Positions 26,261-33,059 are shown, counted from the stretch's first letter. The stretch is DNA of 33,192 bases from CAVQGZ01 sp964356295 (GCA_964356295.1 CAYHHE010000025.1:1-33192), one strand, 5' to 3'. A program made the numbers and translations. Notes: generated from the sequence alone by a model not told the origin.

Positions 26261-27505
26261 TCAGCCGAGAAGTGTCTCGCCGAGAAAGTCTTGCTCGTCG
26301 CATCCCGGTGGGATGGCGAACACCGCGGACCCGATCGGGGTGGTCCAGGTGTTGAACAGGTCGTTCTCGGCCAGCCGCTGCTGGATCGGCAGGAACTGGG
26401 TTCTGAGGTCGGCGGCGTAAGCGGCGAACAGCAGCCCGACGTCGGGCCGGCCGTCCGGGAGCAGCCCGTTGTCGAAGCTGAACGGACGACGCAGGAACTT
26501 CATGGACGGCGAGTCGCTGTGCGCCATCCGGATGTGGGCGAACTCGGGGATCACCGTCAGCCCGTCGGGTCCCACCGCCTCGAAGTCGGGCTCGTCGTGC
26601 TCGTCGGTTCCTGTCAGCGGGGCGCCGTTGTCCAGCGTGCGACCGATGACCTGCTCCTTCCCCGAACGTTCCATCGCGTCCCAGGTGTCGAGCTCCATCC
26701 GGATGCGCCGCAGCACCAGGCCGGTGCCGCCGTGCACCCAGTCGGGCCCCTGGGCGGTCCAGACGATCTGGTCGAACTCCGGTGTCCCGGGGGACGGGTT
26801 GGCGGTGCCGTCCACCTGGCCCATGAGGTTGCGCATGGCGGACCCCGGGGGCACGGTGCCGGGAGAGTGGGTGAACCCGGGCTGCACCCAGCGCACCGTC
26901 GCGAACGGACGAGCCGACTTGACCAGCATGCGCTGGGCGTGGGACAGGGTGGTCGCGTCGTCCGCACCGATCTGCAGCAGCAGGTCGCCGCCGCTCCAGC
27001 GGTCCTCGAGCTCGTCGATGGTCGGGAAGGGCGGCAGCGGTGCCAGCCAGTCCGGACGCTGGTCGGGCATGCCGACGGCGTCCAGCAGTCCGGGGCCGAA
27101 GCCGACCGTGACCGTCAACCGGGCCGGGACGAGGGCGAGCTCGGGTTCGGTGTCGGCCAGGGTGGGCTGGCCCTGGGTGAGGCGACGACCGTCCTCGGTC
27201 CACAGCCGCATCAGCCGGCGCACCGCCTCGCGATCGGTCTCCCGGAGCAGGTCGAAGGCGATGAAGGCGCCCACGGCCTGGGTCGGCGTGGCGATGCCTG
27301 CCTGGTGAGGACCGTGGAAGGGCTCGCGGGACTGGCCGGCCGCGTCCGGAGGCGGGGACTCCGGCTCGGTGGCGCGAGCAACCGCGTAGCCGGTGGTGGC
27401 TATCGCGGCGCCACCCACCGCGGCGGCGCCTCCGAACAGGAAGCGCCGCCGCGACAGCCCGCCACGCGTGGCGTCCGGCTTGGGGGCGTGCGGGTCAGTT
27501 CTCAT
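26261..27505 (-). CDS. Tat-exported DyP-type heme peroxidase (EfeB/DtpA-like)
   Basis: A twin-arginine signal SRRRFLF (residues 18-24) with a hydrophobic AAAVGGAAIATTGYAV region directs folded export. The catalytic GxxDG is GQVDG (229-233, Asp232). The heme-ligand region AHIRMAH puts the proximal His at about 324, and RRPFSF contains the distal Arg (339). At 414 aa the length is normal for class A/EfeB-type DyPs. It would use H2O2 to oxidise dyes, metal complexes or other substrates outside the membrane. It starts 13 nt downstream of a PCuAC copper-chaperone stop, so they are likely co-transcribed. In Streptomyces lividans a DyP (DtpA) is encoded with the copper chaperones ECuC and Sco; here no Sco gene is visible. 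The ATG at 27505 is the only start that retains the Tat motif. Confidence 0.95.
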   Translation of the reverse strand: MRTDPHAPKPDATRGGLSRRRFLFGGAAAVGGAAIATTGYAVARATEPESPPPDAAGQSREPFHGPHQAGIATPTQAVGAFIAFDLLRETDREAVRRLMRLWTEDGRRLTQGQPTLADTEPELALVPARLTVTVGFGPGLLDAVGMPDQRPDWLAPLPPFPTIDELEDRWSGGDLLLQIGADDATTLSHAQRMLVKSARPFATVRWVQPGFTHSPGTVPPGSAMRNLMGQVDGTANPSPGTPEFDQIVWTAQGPDWVHGGTGLVLRRIRMELDTWDAMERSGKEQVIGRTLDNGAPLTGTDEHDEPDFEAVGPDGLTVIPEFAHIRMAHSDSPSMKFLRRPFSFDNGLLPDGRPDVGLLFAAYAADLRTQFLPIQQRLAENDLFNTWTTPIGSAVFAIPPGCDEQDFLGETLLG

Positions 27506-27518
27506 CGGGCGCGGGTGC

Positions 27519-28142
27519 TCAGGAGTCCCCGCCCTCCATCCCCTCCGAGGACATCTCGCCCTCCATTTCGCCGCCGTCCATCGACCCGCCGTCAGGCACG
27601 TACTCCTCCTTGCCCACGTCGGCCTCGCGTGCCTGAGCGGTGTAGGTGTAGGTACTGCCGTCGTCGAGGCTGAGGGTGATCTCGACGTCTTCGCCGGGCT
27701 CGACGGGGTCCTGAAGGTTCATGATCATGACGTGGTCGGCGCCGGGCTCGAGCACGTGCTCGCCGCCTGCCGGGACGACGAACCCGCCCTCCTTCGGCCT
27801 CATGATCATCTGACCCTCCTGCATGACCACCTCGTGCAGCTCGGTGACGTCGGAGGCGGTCGTCTCGGCGGACAGGATGGTGAGGTCGGTGTCCCCGGCG
27901 TTGGTGACGATGCCGAACGCGGCGGTCATCATCTCGGCAGAGGCCTTGACCCAGGCGTCCTCGACGGCGATGACGTCGTCGACGGACTCTGCGTCGTCGG
28001 CTGCGGCTGCCGCGTCCGCAGTGGTCTCGGCGGTCGCGGCGGAGTCGTCGTCGGCGCCGCAGCCGGCGAGCGGGACGAGGGCGACTGCGACGGCCGGCAG
28101 CAGAAGCAATCGGGTGGTGAGCATGGATCGTCTGGTGCGCAT
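27519..28142 (-). CDS. PCuAC-type copper-chaperone lipoprotein
   Basis: A lipobox LAGC places the lipidated cysteine at C28, so the protein is membrane-tethered on the outside. Residues ~58-175 form the PCuAC (DUF461) beta fold: H103, M114, then H137-V-M139 provide the Cu(I) ligands, close to the H(M)x10Mx21HxM rule (here the second spacing is 22). The last ~25 residues are Gly/Glu-rich with four Met (MDGGEMEGEMSSEGM), a second probable copper-binding tail. An Ala/Asp/Glu-rich linker covers ~31-56. The ATG at 28142 has GAAGGGGA upstream on the minus strand. The gene is followed by a Tat-exported DyP, and preceded by a membrane protein with 72 bp between. The family delivers copper to cytochrome oxidase or other secreted cuproproteins. 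Confidence 0.9.
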   Translation of the reverse strand: MRTRRSMLTTRLLLLPAVAVALVPLAGCGADDDSAATAETTADAAAAADDAESVDDVIAVEDAWVKASAEMMTAAFGIVTNAGDTDLTILSAETTASDVTELHEVVMQEGQMIMRPKEGGFVVPAGGEHVLEPGADHVMIMNLQDPVEPGEDVEITLSLDDGSTYTYTAQAREADVGKEEYVPDGGSMDGGEMEGEMSSEGMEGGDS

Positions 28143-28178
28143 GGGTATCCCCTTCGGTGGTGGGTGAACGGTGAGTGG

Positions 28179-28201
28179 GGCTCCCGACGGCGTCGGGAGC
28201 C
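28179..28201 (-). terminator. Strong intercistronic hairpin upstream of the PCuAC gene
   Basis: Perfect arms GGCTCCCGAC (28179-28188) and GTCGGGAGCC (28192-28201) enclose the 3-nt loop GGC. It lies between the stop of the membrane-protein gene and the start of the PCuAC gene, all on the minus strand. It may terminate part of the transcripts or stabilise the mRNA; no U-tract follows on the minus strand. Confidence 0.7.
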
Positions 28202-28214
28202 AGGTCGGACGCGC

Positions 28215-28757
28215 TCAGTGCGCGCCGAGCACCACCGGAGGACCACGTCGGGAGACAGAACTTGCGAGCAGCACACCGGCCAGCGGCGTCGGCTCGCCGT
28301 CCGGGACGCTCACCCGAGCAGGGACGAGGGGTCGAAGGCTGACCGGCCGTGGGATCGGCACCAACCGGAAGAGCCCCGCCAGGGTCCACAGCGCCCGCTC
28401 GGCGTCGGCCAGCAGCACGCTGACTACCAGTGCCGCGGCAGCATGGGCGAGCACCATCGTGACCGAGACGCTGCTGGACGGGGGTCCCGCCGTGCCGTGG
28501 TGCGCGCCGATCGAGGCGAGCAGGTGCAGCGGGGGCTGGGCGAGCAGGACGACGGCGAGGATCTCCGGGAAGGAGCGGCGCACGTCCGCGGCGGCAACGC
28601 AGATGCCCCCCAGGGCTGCTCCGCCCAGGATCAGCGGGAGGGACAGGTGGACCTCGCCGCCGCCCAGCGCGTGCCCGCCGATGGAGATGAGCACGGTGAG
28701 CAGCGCGAGGAGTCCGGCGCGCGCCCAGCGCGGCGTCCCCGTCCCCGGCGTGCTCAC
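28215..28757 (-). CDS. Polytopic membrane protein near the copper module (180 aa)
   Basis: I do not recognise a named family. Hydrophobic segments occur at residues ~11-29 (ARAGLLALLTVLISIGGHAL), ~36-55, ~63-82 and ~96-118, so at least four membrane helices are expected. Histidines in or near helices (GGHALGGGEVHLS, LLASIGAHHG) could bind metal, and the neighbouring PCuAC and DyP genes make a role in copper handling plausible (inference). The GTG at 28757 is used; a -10-like TACCCT 6 nt upstream would make the mRNA nearly leaderless. The frame is open far upstream but that part consists of the intergenic repeats and is not coding. The gene is followed by a strong hairpin and the PCuAC gene. 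Confidence 0.75.
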   Translation of the reverse strand: MSTPGTGTPRWARAGLLALLTVLISIGGHALGGGEVHLSLPLILGGAALGGICVAAADVRRSFPEILAVVLLAQPPLHLLASIGAHHGTAGPPSSSVSVTMVLAHAAAALVVSVLLADAERALWTLAGLFRLVPIPRPVSLRPLVPARVSVPDGEPTPLAGVLLASSVSRRGPPVVLGAH

Positions 28758-28861
28758 GGGGTCAGGGTACGGACCCCCTGGCGCTGCAGCCAGGACGGAT
28801 CGCTGCGAGATCCGCCACGGCCCACGGGCGCGCAGCTGCGCGGACGCGCTGAAGCCGCGTG

Positions 28862-28913
28862 CGTCCGAAGCCGGGAGGGCTATGACCCTCAGTTGTTCGG
28901 ACGATAGGCGCCG
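28862..28913. repeat. 52-bp nested-hairpin repeat, copy 1
   Basis: Outer arms CGTCCGAA (28862-28869) and TTCGGACG (28896-28903) enclose an inner hairpin GAGGG-CTATGA-CCCTC, followed by the tail ATAGGCGCCG. The whole 52 bp is identical to the copy at 28997. This lies in the 332-bp region 28758-29089 between the membrane-protein and Rieske genes, which otherwise holds only GC-rich sequence. Confidence 0.9.
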
Positions 28914-28996
28914 GCGCGCGCCGTGCGTCGGGGCCGCCGCCCGATCCCCGCTCCCGCGATCCCCGCGCCCGCGGCTGCGCCCCGACCGGATCGCAT

Positions 28997-29048
28997 CGTC
29001 CGAAGCCGGGAGGGCTATGACCCTCAGTTGTTCGGACGATAGGCGCCG
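28997..29048. repeat. 52-bp nested-hairpin repeat, copy 2
   Basis: Identical in all 52 positions to copy 1, 135 bp downstream and in the same orientation. Here the outer arms extend to 10 bp (ATCGTCCGAA and TTCGGACGAT). The intervening 83 bp are not repeated. Confidence 0.9.
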
Positions 29049-29069
29049 ACGTGCGCGGACCGACGGGCG

Positions 29070-29085
29070 CCGGCGCGCGCGCCGG
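29070..29085 (-). terminator. 16-nt perfect palindrome after the Rieske gene stop
   Basis: CCGGCGCGCGCGCCGG is a perfect palindrome beginning 4 nt beyond the Rieske stop codon on the minus strand. It could form a hairpin terminator; the alternating purine-pyrimidine CG stretch may also favour Z-DNA. No U-tract. Confidence 0.45.
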
Positions 29086-29089
29086 GGCG

Positions 29090-29467
29090 TCAGAGGTCGA
29101 GGAACAGCTCGTCGCCGTCGCGGCTCACCTCGTAGGTGGTGAGCGGGCTGGGCTTGCGTCCCATGGCGACCAGCCTGCGCGACCAGCCCGGCATGCTGCG
29201 CCCGGCAAACCCGGCGACCCAGTCCAGGTTCTCGCCGCTGCACATGTCGAAGCGGGAGCTGTGCCACGGGCAGACGATCTGGCCGTCCTTGGCGTGGAAG
29301 CCTCCGGGGCCCTTCGTCAGAGACAGGCCCAGGTGGGAGCAGTGGTTGCGCACGACGCAGACGTTCTCGCCGGAGCGCCAGACGACGACCGCGGTGCCGT
29401 CGACGTCACGGGCTGTTGCGGTGTTGTCGGTGTAGTCGGTCAGACTTCCCAGGGAGTGGCGAGCCAT
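29090..29467 (-). CDS. Rieske-type [2Fe-2S] ferredoxin (125 aa)
   Basis: The two cluster-binding boxes are present: NHCSHLG (C-x-H, ~residues 42-48) and CPWHSSRFD (C-x-x-H, ~66-74). The beta-rich framework and C-terminal ELFLDL fit a soluble Rieske ferredoxin that passes electrons to an oxygenase or similar enzyme; no oxygenase gene is next to it. The ATG at 29467 has GGAG close upstream, and a TACCGT box 6 nt before the ATG would fit a leaderless transcript, so the initiation mode is uncertain. The insert around residues 82-100 (GFAGRSMPGWSRRLVAMGRK) is somewhat longer than in minimal Rieske ferredoxins. It is divergent from the deazaflavin-dependent oxidoreductase with 81 bp between, and the two could share redox regulation (inference). 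Confidence 0.93.
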   Translation of the reverse strand: MARHSLGSLTDYTDNTATARDVDGTAVVVWRSGENVCVVRNHCSHLGLSLTKGPGGFHAKDGQIVCPWHSSRFDMCSGENLDWVAGFAGRSMPGWSRRLVAMGRKPSPLTTYEVSRDGDELFLDL

Positions 29468-29548
29468 GACTCCACGGTAGAAGGGGGCGTGACGACCTCG
29501 TCGCCGGGGGGCGCTCGGCTGACGCCTCCACAGTGAGCCTGTGAGCCC

Positions 29549-30064
29549 GTGAGCACAATGGATACTGGTGACGTGACCTACCGCGACCTCGTCAGGTACG
29601 TGGGTGCCAAGCGGTGGTTCGCTCGGGTGGCCGCGCGGCTGGCCCCGCTGGACGCACGCGTGATCAAGGCCACCGGCGGCCGGTTCGGACTGATCGGCAG
29701 GCACTCCCTCCCACAGCTGCTGCTCACCACGACGGGCCGCAAGTCGGGTCAGCCGCGCACCGTCGCGCTGCTCTACGGTCGACGAGGCGAGGAGATCGTG
29801 CTGGTCGGCAGCAACTTCGGCCAGCCGCACCATCCGGCGTGGGCGCTCAACCTCGAGGCCACCCCCGAGGCGGTCGTGCAGATCGACGGGCGCGCCGTGG
29901 CCATGCTGGCGCGTCCGGTGACCGACCCCGCCGATCGCGAGGAGGTCTGGGCACAGATGATCGAGATGTACCCGGGCTACGCCATGTACCGGAGCACCGC
30001 CGGACGCGACATCAAGGTGTTCGCCGTGCGCGCGGCGCACGAGGGCGCCACCCTGGTCCCATGA
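29549..30064 (+). CDS. Deazaflavin (F420)-dependent nitroreductase-family protein (171 aa)
   Basis: It matches the Ddn/DUF385 split-barrel family. The signature region LLLTTTGRKSGQPRTVALLY (~63-82) is followed by VGSNFGQPHHPAWALNL (~96-112), the F420 phosphate- and lactate-binding region. Family members use reduced F420 to reduce quinones, nitro compounds and other electrophiles in the cytoplasm or at the membrane. The GTG at 29549 is taken as start, but the GTG at 29573 in the same frame lies 6 nt after a GATACT box and may be a leaderless true start, which would shorten the product by 8 residues. Its stop overlaps the next ATG (ATGA), so the two genes are coupled. The presence of this family implies an F420-producing host. 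Confidence 0.92.
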   Translation: MSTMDTGDVTYRDLVRYVGAKRWFARVAARLAPLDARVIKATGGRFGLIGRHSLPQLLLTTTGRKSGQPRTVALLYGRRGEEIVLVGSNFGQPHHPAWALNLEATPEAVVQIDGRAVAMLARPVTDPADREEVWAQMIEMYPGYAMYRSTAGRDIKVFAVRAAHEGATLVP

Positions 30065-30498
30065 TCTCCGTCGGGCTCGCCGAGCAGCTGGCGATGGCCG
30101 GGTTGCGGTGGGAGCCGCGGCGTGGCGACCACTTCGTCCTGCCGCACCGCGAGATGGACGAGCAGGTGTTCGTGCTCTCGGACATGACCATCGAGGTGCA
30201 CCAGTTCCCCGCTGGCGAGGTCATCGGCTTCAACGGGACCGTCGAGTGGGCGCTGGACAGCATCGAGCGTCACGAGGCGCTGTGGCTGCCCCGCGAGGAC
30301 CAGCTGCGTGACCACCTCGGTGACCGATTCGTTGCGCTGCGCCGCACCGACGAGGGGTATCTGTGCGAGGTGCGCGGCGAGGTGTCGCAGGACGCCACGC
30401 CCGGCCCATCCGTCCGTACCCATGCCGGGCACACCGCGGCCCAGGCCTACGCCCTCGCGCTGCTGGATGTGCTGCTCAGCGTGGTGCACCGGAGATGA
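30061..30498 (+). CDS. Conserved actinobacterial protein of unknown function (145 aa)
   Basis: The sequence, with HFVLPHREMDEQVFVLSDM, FNGTVEWALDS and LWLPREDQL, is a conserved actinomycete type that I believe is sometimes labelled 'pilus assembly protein CpaE'. No P-loop or CpaE-like ATPase motif is visible and the length is far too short, so that name should not be trusted. It looks like a compact alpha/beta protein without membrane segment or signal peptide. A C-terminal helix HTAAQAYALALLDVLL is typical. It overlaps the upstream oxidoreductase by 4 nt (ATGA) and ends 21 nt before the LCP gene. Function is unknown. Confidence 0.85.
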   Translation: MISVGLAEQLAMAGLRWEPRRGDHFVLPHREMDEQVFVLSDMTIEVHQFPAGEVIGFNGTVEWALDSIERHEALWLPREDQLRDHLGDRFVALRRTDEGYLCEVRGEVSQDATPGPSVRTHAGHTAAQAYALALLDVLLSVVHRR

Positions 30499-30504
30499 TC
30501 GCGA

Positions 30505-30510
30505 TAGCCT
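30505..30510 (+). promoter_or_regulatory. -10 box for a near-leaderless LCP transcript
   Basis: TAGCCT (TANNNT consensus) ends 9 nt before the ATG at 30520, so transcription would start about 3-5 nt upstream of the ATG. The weak -35 candidate TGGTGC at 30482-30487, 17 bp away, lies in the end of the preceding gene. No ribosome binding site is seen for the LCP gene, in line with leaderless initiation. Confidence 0.5.
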
Positions 30511-30519
30511 GACCAGCCC

Positions 30520-32031
30520 ATGACCGGGCAGACGGGTCTACGCCGACGCCGCAGAGGGAGCCTCTGGGCCGTCGCAGCGCTGCTCGTCGCCCTGGTCGCC
30601 GGTGCCGGGGCCGTCGCCGTCAAGCTGCGTGCCAACATCACCGTGGTCGACGTCAACGATGCGCTGTCCGACCCCGACGTCGTCGTCCTGCCGGCCGGCG
30701 GGCCGAAGCCCACGCCCGGACCGGAGGCCACGCGGACTGCGACGCCTGAGCCGGCGCTGGAGGAGGACTCCGGACAGCCGCTGAACATCCTGGTCATGGG
30801 GTCGGACACGCGTGAGGGCCAGGGGGACGCCTTCGGGTCCGCCGCGCTCATCGACGGAGCCCGCTCCGACACCACGCTGCTGGTGCACCTCGCGGCGGAC
30901 CGGCAGCACGTCGTCGTCGTGAGCATCCCGCGCGACCTGCTCGTCACCCTGCCGTCCTGCACGATGGCCGACGGCAGCACCTCCTACCCCTACCAGGACC
31001 GGTTCAACGCCGCGTTCTCCATCGGCGGGCCCGAGTGCACGATCCGGACGGTCAGCGCACTGACCGGCCTGCCGATCCACCACTTCGTGGTCGTCGACTT
31101 CGCCGCGTTCCAGCGCACCGTGGACACCCTCGGCGGGGTCGAGGTGTGCCTGACCGAGGCGGTGGACGATCCGAAGGCCGGCCTGTCACTTCCGGCCGGG
31201 GTCAGCCGCGTCGGCGGGGAGCAGGCGCTGGCGTTCGTGCGGGCGCGGGAGAGCCTCGGTGACGGCAGCGACCTGGCGCGCATCGAGCGTCAGCAGGCCT
31301 TCCTCGCATCGCTGGTCCGGGAGGCGACCTCGCGCGCGCTGCTGGTCGACCCGCTGCGGCTGATCCGCAGCCTGGACGCCGCCACGCAGTCGCTCACCAT
31401 GGACGCCGGTCTGGCCTGGCTGCCCCGTACGGCGTCGATCGCGCGGAGCCTGGCCAGCATCGAGCCGGCCAGCGTCTCGTTCGTCACCCTGCCGAACGTG
31501 TACAACGACGACCTGCTCACCGTGAGTCCGGACGAGGACCGCTCGGGCCTGCTGGTCCAGCTGCTCGCCCGGGACGCCGCCTGGCCGCTGCAGGCCTCCG
31601 GCGCAGCCCCGGTGCTGGTGGCACCCGAGCAGGTGCTGGTCTCGGTCGTCAACGCCACCGGACTCGCTGACCAGGCCACCCTTGCCGGCGCGGGTCTGGA
31701 GATGCAGGGATTCGGCGTGCTGCGGCTCGCGATCGGGACCGCGCAGCCGGGGACCGAGGTGCGTTACCCGGCCGGGTCGCAGGAGGCGGCGCGGACGGTG
31801 GCCGCGGCGGTGGACGGTGCCGTGCTCGTCCCGGACGACACGCTCGAGGAGGTGACGCTGGTTCTCGGCCAGGGCTTCGACGTCACCGACCTGCGGACCG
31901 TGCTCGTGCAGCCCGCGGCGCCGGGGCCGGCCCAGCCGGACCCGACGGGCGGGGTCGACTGGGTCGTCCCCGAGAGCGAGTTGCCGACCGGCGAGACGTC
32001 CACGGCAGACACGGCCACCTGCGCATCCTGA
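30520..32031 (+). CDS. LCP (LytR-CpsA-Psr) phosphotransferase with LytR_C domain (503 aa)
   Basis: A basic N-terminus (RRRRRGS) precedes one membrane helix at ~15-36, so the bulk is outside the cell. After a Pro-rich linker (~58-82), the LCP domain covers ~88-265: NILVMGSDTREG, RSDTTLLVHL, VVSIPRDLLV, GGVEVCL and ALAFVRARES...ARIERQQ hold the conserved Asp and Arg residues that bind the polyprenyl pyrophosphate and Mg. The C-terminal LytR_C domain is at ~370-470, followed by a short Pro/Thr-rich tail. The enzyme attaches glycopolymers such as arabinogalactan or teichoic acid-like chains from lipid carriers to peptidoglycan. It starts 21 nt after the upstream gene but has its own -10 box. Cysteine pairs around C147/C165 and C209 may form a disulfide, as in some actinobacterial LCPs (inference). 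Confidence 0.95.
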   Translation: MTGQTGLRRRRRGSLWAVAALLVALVAGAGAVAVKLRANITVVDVNDALSDPDVVVLPAGGPKPTPGPEATRTATPEPALEEDSGQPLNILVMGSDTREGQGDAFGSAALIDGARSDTTLLVHLAADRQHVVVVSIPRDLLVTLPSCTMADGSTSYPYQDRFNAAFSIGGPECTIRTVSALTGLPIHHFVVVDFAAFQRTVDTLGGVEVCLTEAVDDPKAGLSLPAGVSRVGGEQALAFVRARESLGDGSDLARIERQQAFLASLVREATSRALLVDPLRLIRSLDAATQSLTMDAGLAWLPRTASIARSLASIEPASVSFVTLPNVYNDDLLTVSPDEDRSGLLVQLLARDAAWPLQASGAAPVLVAPEQVLVSVVNATGLADQATLAGAGLEMQGFGVLRLAIGTAQPGTEVRYPAGSQEAARTVAAAVDGAVLVPDDTLEEVTLVLGQGFDVTDLRTVLVQPAAPGPAQPDPTGGVDWVVPESELPTGETSTADTATCAS

Positions 32032-32065
32032 CCGCGCGGACGTGCGCGCCACACCGGGGCAAGGA

Positions 32066-32094
32066 ATGACAACGGTGTAACTCGGCTCTAGGGT
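32066..32094 (+). promoter_or_regulatory. Promoter of the DUF3263-VirR-like pair
   Basis: A -35 ATGACA (32066-32071, one change from TTGACA) is separated by exactly 17 bp from TAGGGT (32089-32094, TANNNT). The expected start is about 32101, giving a ~47-nt leader before the ATG at 32148. This is the clearest housekeeping-type promoter in the window. Confidence 0.7.
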
Positions 32095-32101
32095 GAGCCA
32101 A

Positions 32102-32116
32102 CCCTGGGCCCCAGGG
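32102..32116 (+). promoter_or_regulatory. Hairpin at the 5' end of the DUF3263 leader
   Basis: CCCTGG (32102-32107), loop GCC, CCAGGG (32111-32116) would form right at the predicted mRNA 5' end. A 5'-terminal hairpin of this sort often protects from decay; regulatory use is not shown. Confidence 0.5.
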
Positions 32117-32147
32117 CCCCGTTGCGACCAGCGCCACAGGAGCCGAC

Positions 32148-32462
32148 ATGGCACACGAGCCTCCAGCAGCGCATGCCGTCACCACCGACCCCGCCGCGAC
32201 TCGGGCGTCGGCGCACCTGAGCGAGCGCGAGCGGGAGATGCTCGACTTCGAGCGTCAGTGGTGGCGCTACGCCGGGTCGAAGGAGCAGGCGGTTCGTGAC
32301 CTGTTCGACATGTCGGCCACCCGCTACTACCAGGTGCTCAACGCGCTCATCGACCGCGCCGAGGCTGTCGAGTACGACCCCATGCTGGTCAAGCGGCTGC
32401 GGCGGCTCCGCTCGTCCCGGCAGCGTGCCCGCACTGCCCGGCGGCTCGGCATGGAGGTCTGA
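32148..32462 (+). CDS. DUF3263 protein (Rv0430-like, 104 aa)
   Basis: The block LSEREREMLDFERQWWRYAG (residues ~23-43), then SKEQAVRDLFDMSATRYYQV and LNALIDRAEAVEYDPMLVKR, is the DUF3263 signature, including a helix-turn-helix-like stretch (VRDLFDMSATRYYQVLN) that suggests DNA binding (inference). The C-terminus is strongly basic (RRLRRLRSSRQRARTARRLG). CAGGAG precedes the ATG at 32148. In Mycobacterium tuberculosis the homologous Rv0430 lies directly before Rv0431 (virR); the same order is found here. A ribosome binding site for the next gene is embedded in the stop region of this one. Confidence 0.93.
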   Translation: MAHEPPAAHAVTTDPAATRASAHLSEREREMLDFERQWWRYAGSKEQAVRDLFDMSATRYYQVLNALIDRAEAVEYDPMLVKRLRRLRSSRQRARTARRLGMEV

Positions 32463-32467
32463 CCTCC
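32453..32467 (+). promoter_or_regulatory. Hairpin masking a ribosome binding site between DUF3263 and the VirR-like gene
   Basis: GGAGGT (32453-32458), loop CTG, ACCTCC (32462-32467) is a perfect 6-bp hairpin. It contains the DUF3263 stop codon (TGA 32460-32462) and a consensus Shine-Dalgarno sequence. Ribosomes finishing DUF3263 would open it, coupling translation of the next gene. The spacing to the GTG at 32477 (18 nt) is longer than usual. Confidence 0.55.
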
Positions 32468-32476
32468 GCGCGCGCC

Positions 32477-33040
32477 GTGGCATCCGGTGGGCGCGTGCGC
32501 CCGGTGTGGACCACGGTCATCGTGGTCCTCGGCACTGTCGTCGTCGTGGGCCTCGTCCTGTACTCCCTGGGTGACCGCTCCGTCATCGAGGTTGCCGACC
32601 AGGCGCTCCTCCCACCGGCGGCGACGTCGTCTCCAACCCCGGCCGCGACCTCTCCCGCGCCTGACCCGAGCCCGTCGGCGCAGGAGTCACCGTCCCTGCA
32701 GGTCCGGCCGCGGCCCTCGGACGCCACGTCCCGAGCCCCGGTGGATGTGCTCAACCAGACCACGGTGCCCGGGCTTGCTGCCCGGGCCGCGCAGGCCATC
32801 GAGGACTCCGGCTGGGAGGTGGCCACGGTGGGCAACACCTCGCTGGGGGCACCGGCCACCACGCTCTACGTCCCGGCGGGGCTCGAGGACGCGGCGCAGG
32901 CCTTCCTCGACGATTTCGATGCCCTGACGCGGGAACGTCCTGCCTTCGCCGGTCTGCCGGTCGACGTCCTCACGCTGGTGCTCGCCGAGCCGGACGCCGC
33001 ACCGGTCGTGTCAGACCTCGAGCGGTCGGCCACCGACTGA
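32477..33040 (+). CDS. LytR_C-domain membrane protein, VirR (Rv0431)-like (187 aa)
   Basis: A short cytoplasmic N-terminus leads into one membrane helix (VWTTVIVVLGTVVVVGLVLY, residues ~9-28). A Pro/Ser/Ala-rich linker follows (~45-88), then a single LytR_C domain (VDVLNQTTVPGLAARAAQAI ... LYVPAGLEDAAQAFL) at ~88-175. No LCP catalytic domain is present. In M. tuberculosis the syntenic VirR has the same layout and affects membrane vesicle release and envelope integrity. The LCP protein encoded upstream carries the same LytR_C domain. The GTG at 32477 is the only suitable start; a stem-loop with GGAGGT lies 18 nt upstream. A terminator hairpin follows the stop. Confidence 0.9.
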   Translation: MASGGRVRPVWTTVIVVLGTVVVVGLVLYSLGDRSVIEVADQALLPPAATSSPTPAATSPAPDPSPSAQESPSLQVRPRPSDATSRAPVDVLNQTTVPGLAARAAQAIEDSGWEVATVGNTSLGAPATTLYVPAGLEDAAQAFLDDFDALTRERPAFAGLPVDVLTLVLAEPDAAPVVSDLERSATD

Positions 33041-33041
33041 T

Positions 33042-33059
33042 GCGGGGCTCGCGCCCCGC
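33042..33059 (+). terminator. Hairpin terminator after the VirR-like gene
   Basis: GCGGGGC (33042-33048), loop TCGC, GCCCCGC (33053-33059): a perfect 7-bp GC stem starting 2 nt after the stop codon. No U-tract, as usual in actinomycetes. Confidence 0.75.

Noticed and set aside
26291..27673. A 460-codon plus-strand open frame opposite the DyP gene
   Set aside because: The minus strand encodes an unmistakable Tat signal, GxxDG and heme-ligand motif; the plus frame has none.
28862..29048. CRISPR array
   Set aside because: There are only two copies, they are 52 bp with nested hairpins, and no cas gene is near.
28758..29267. Extension of the 180-aa membrane protein through the repeats
   Set aside because: The extra residues are translations of the duplicated hairpin element and of the Rieske gene's opposite strand.
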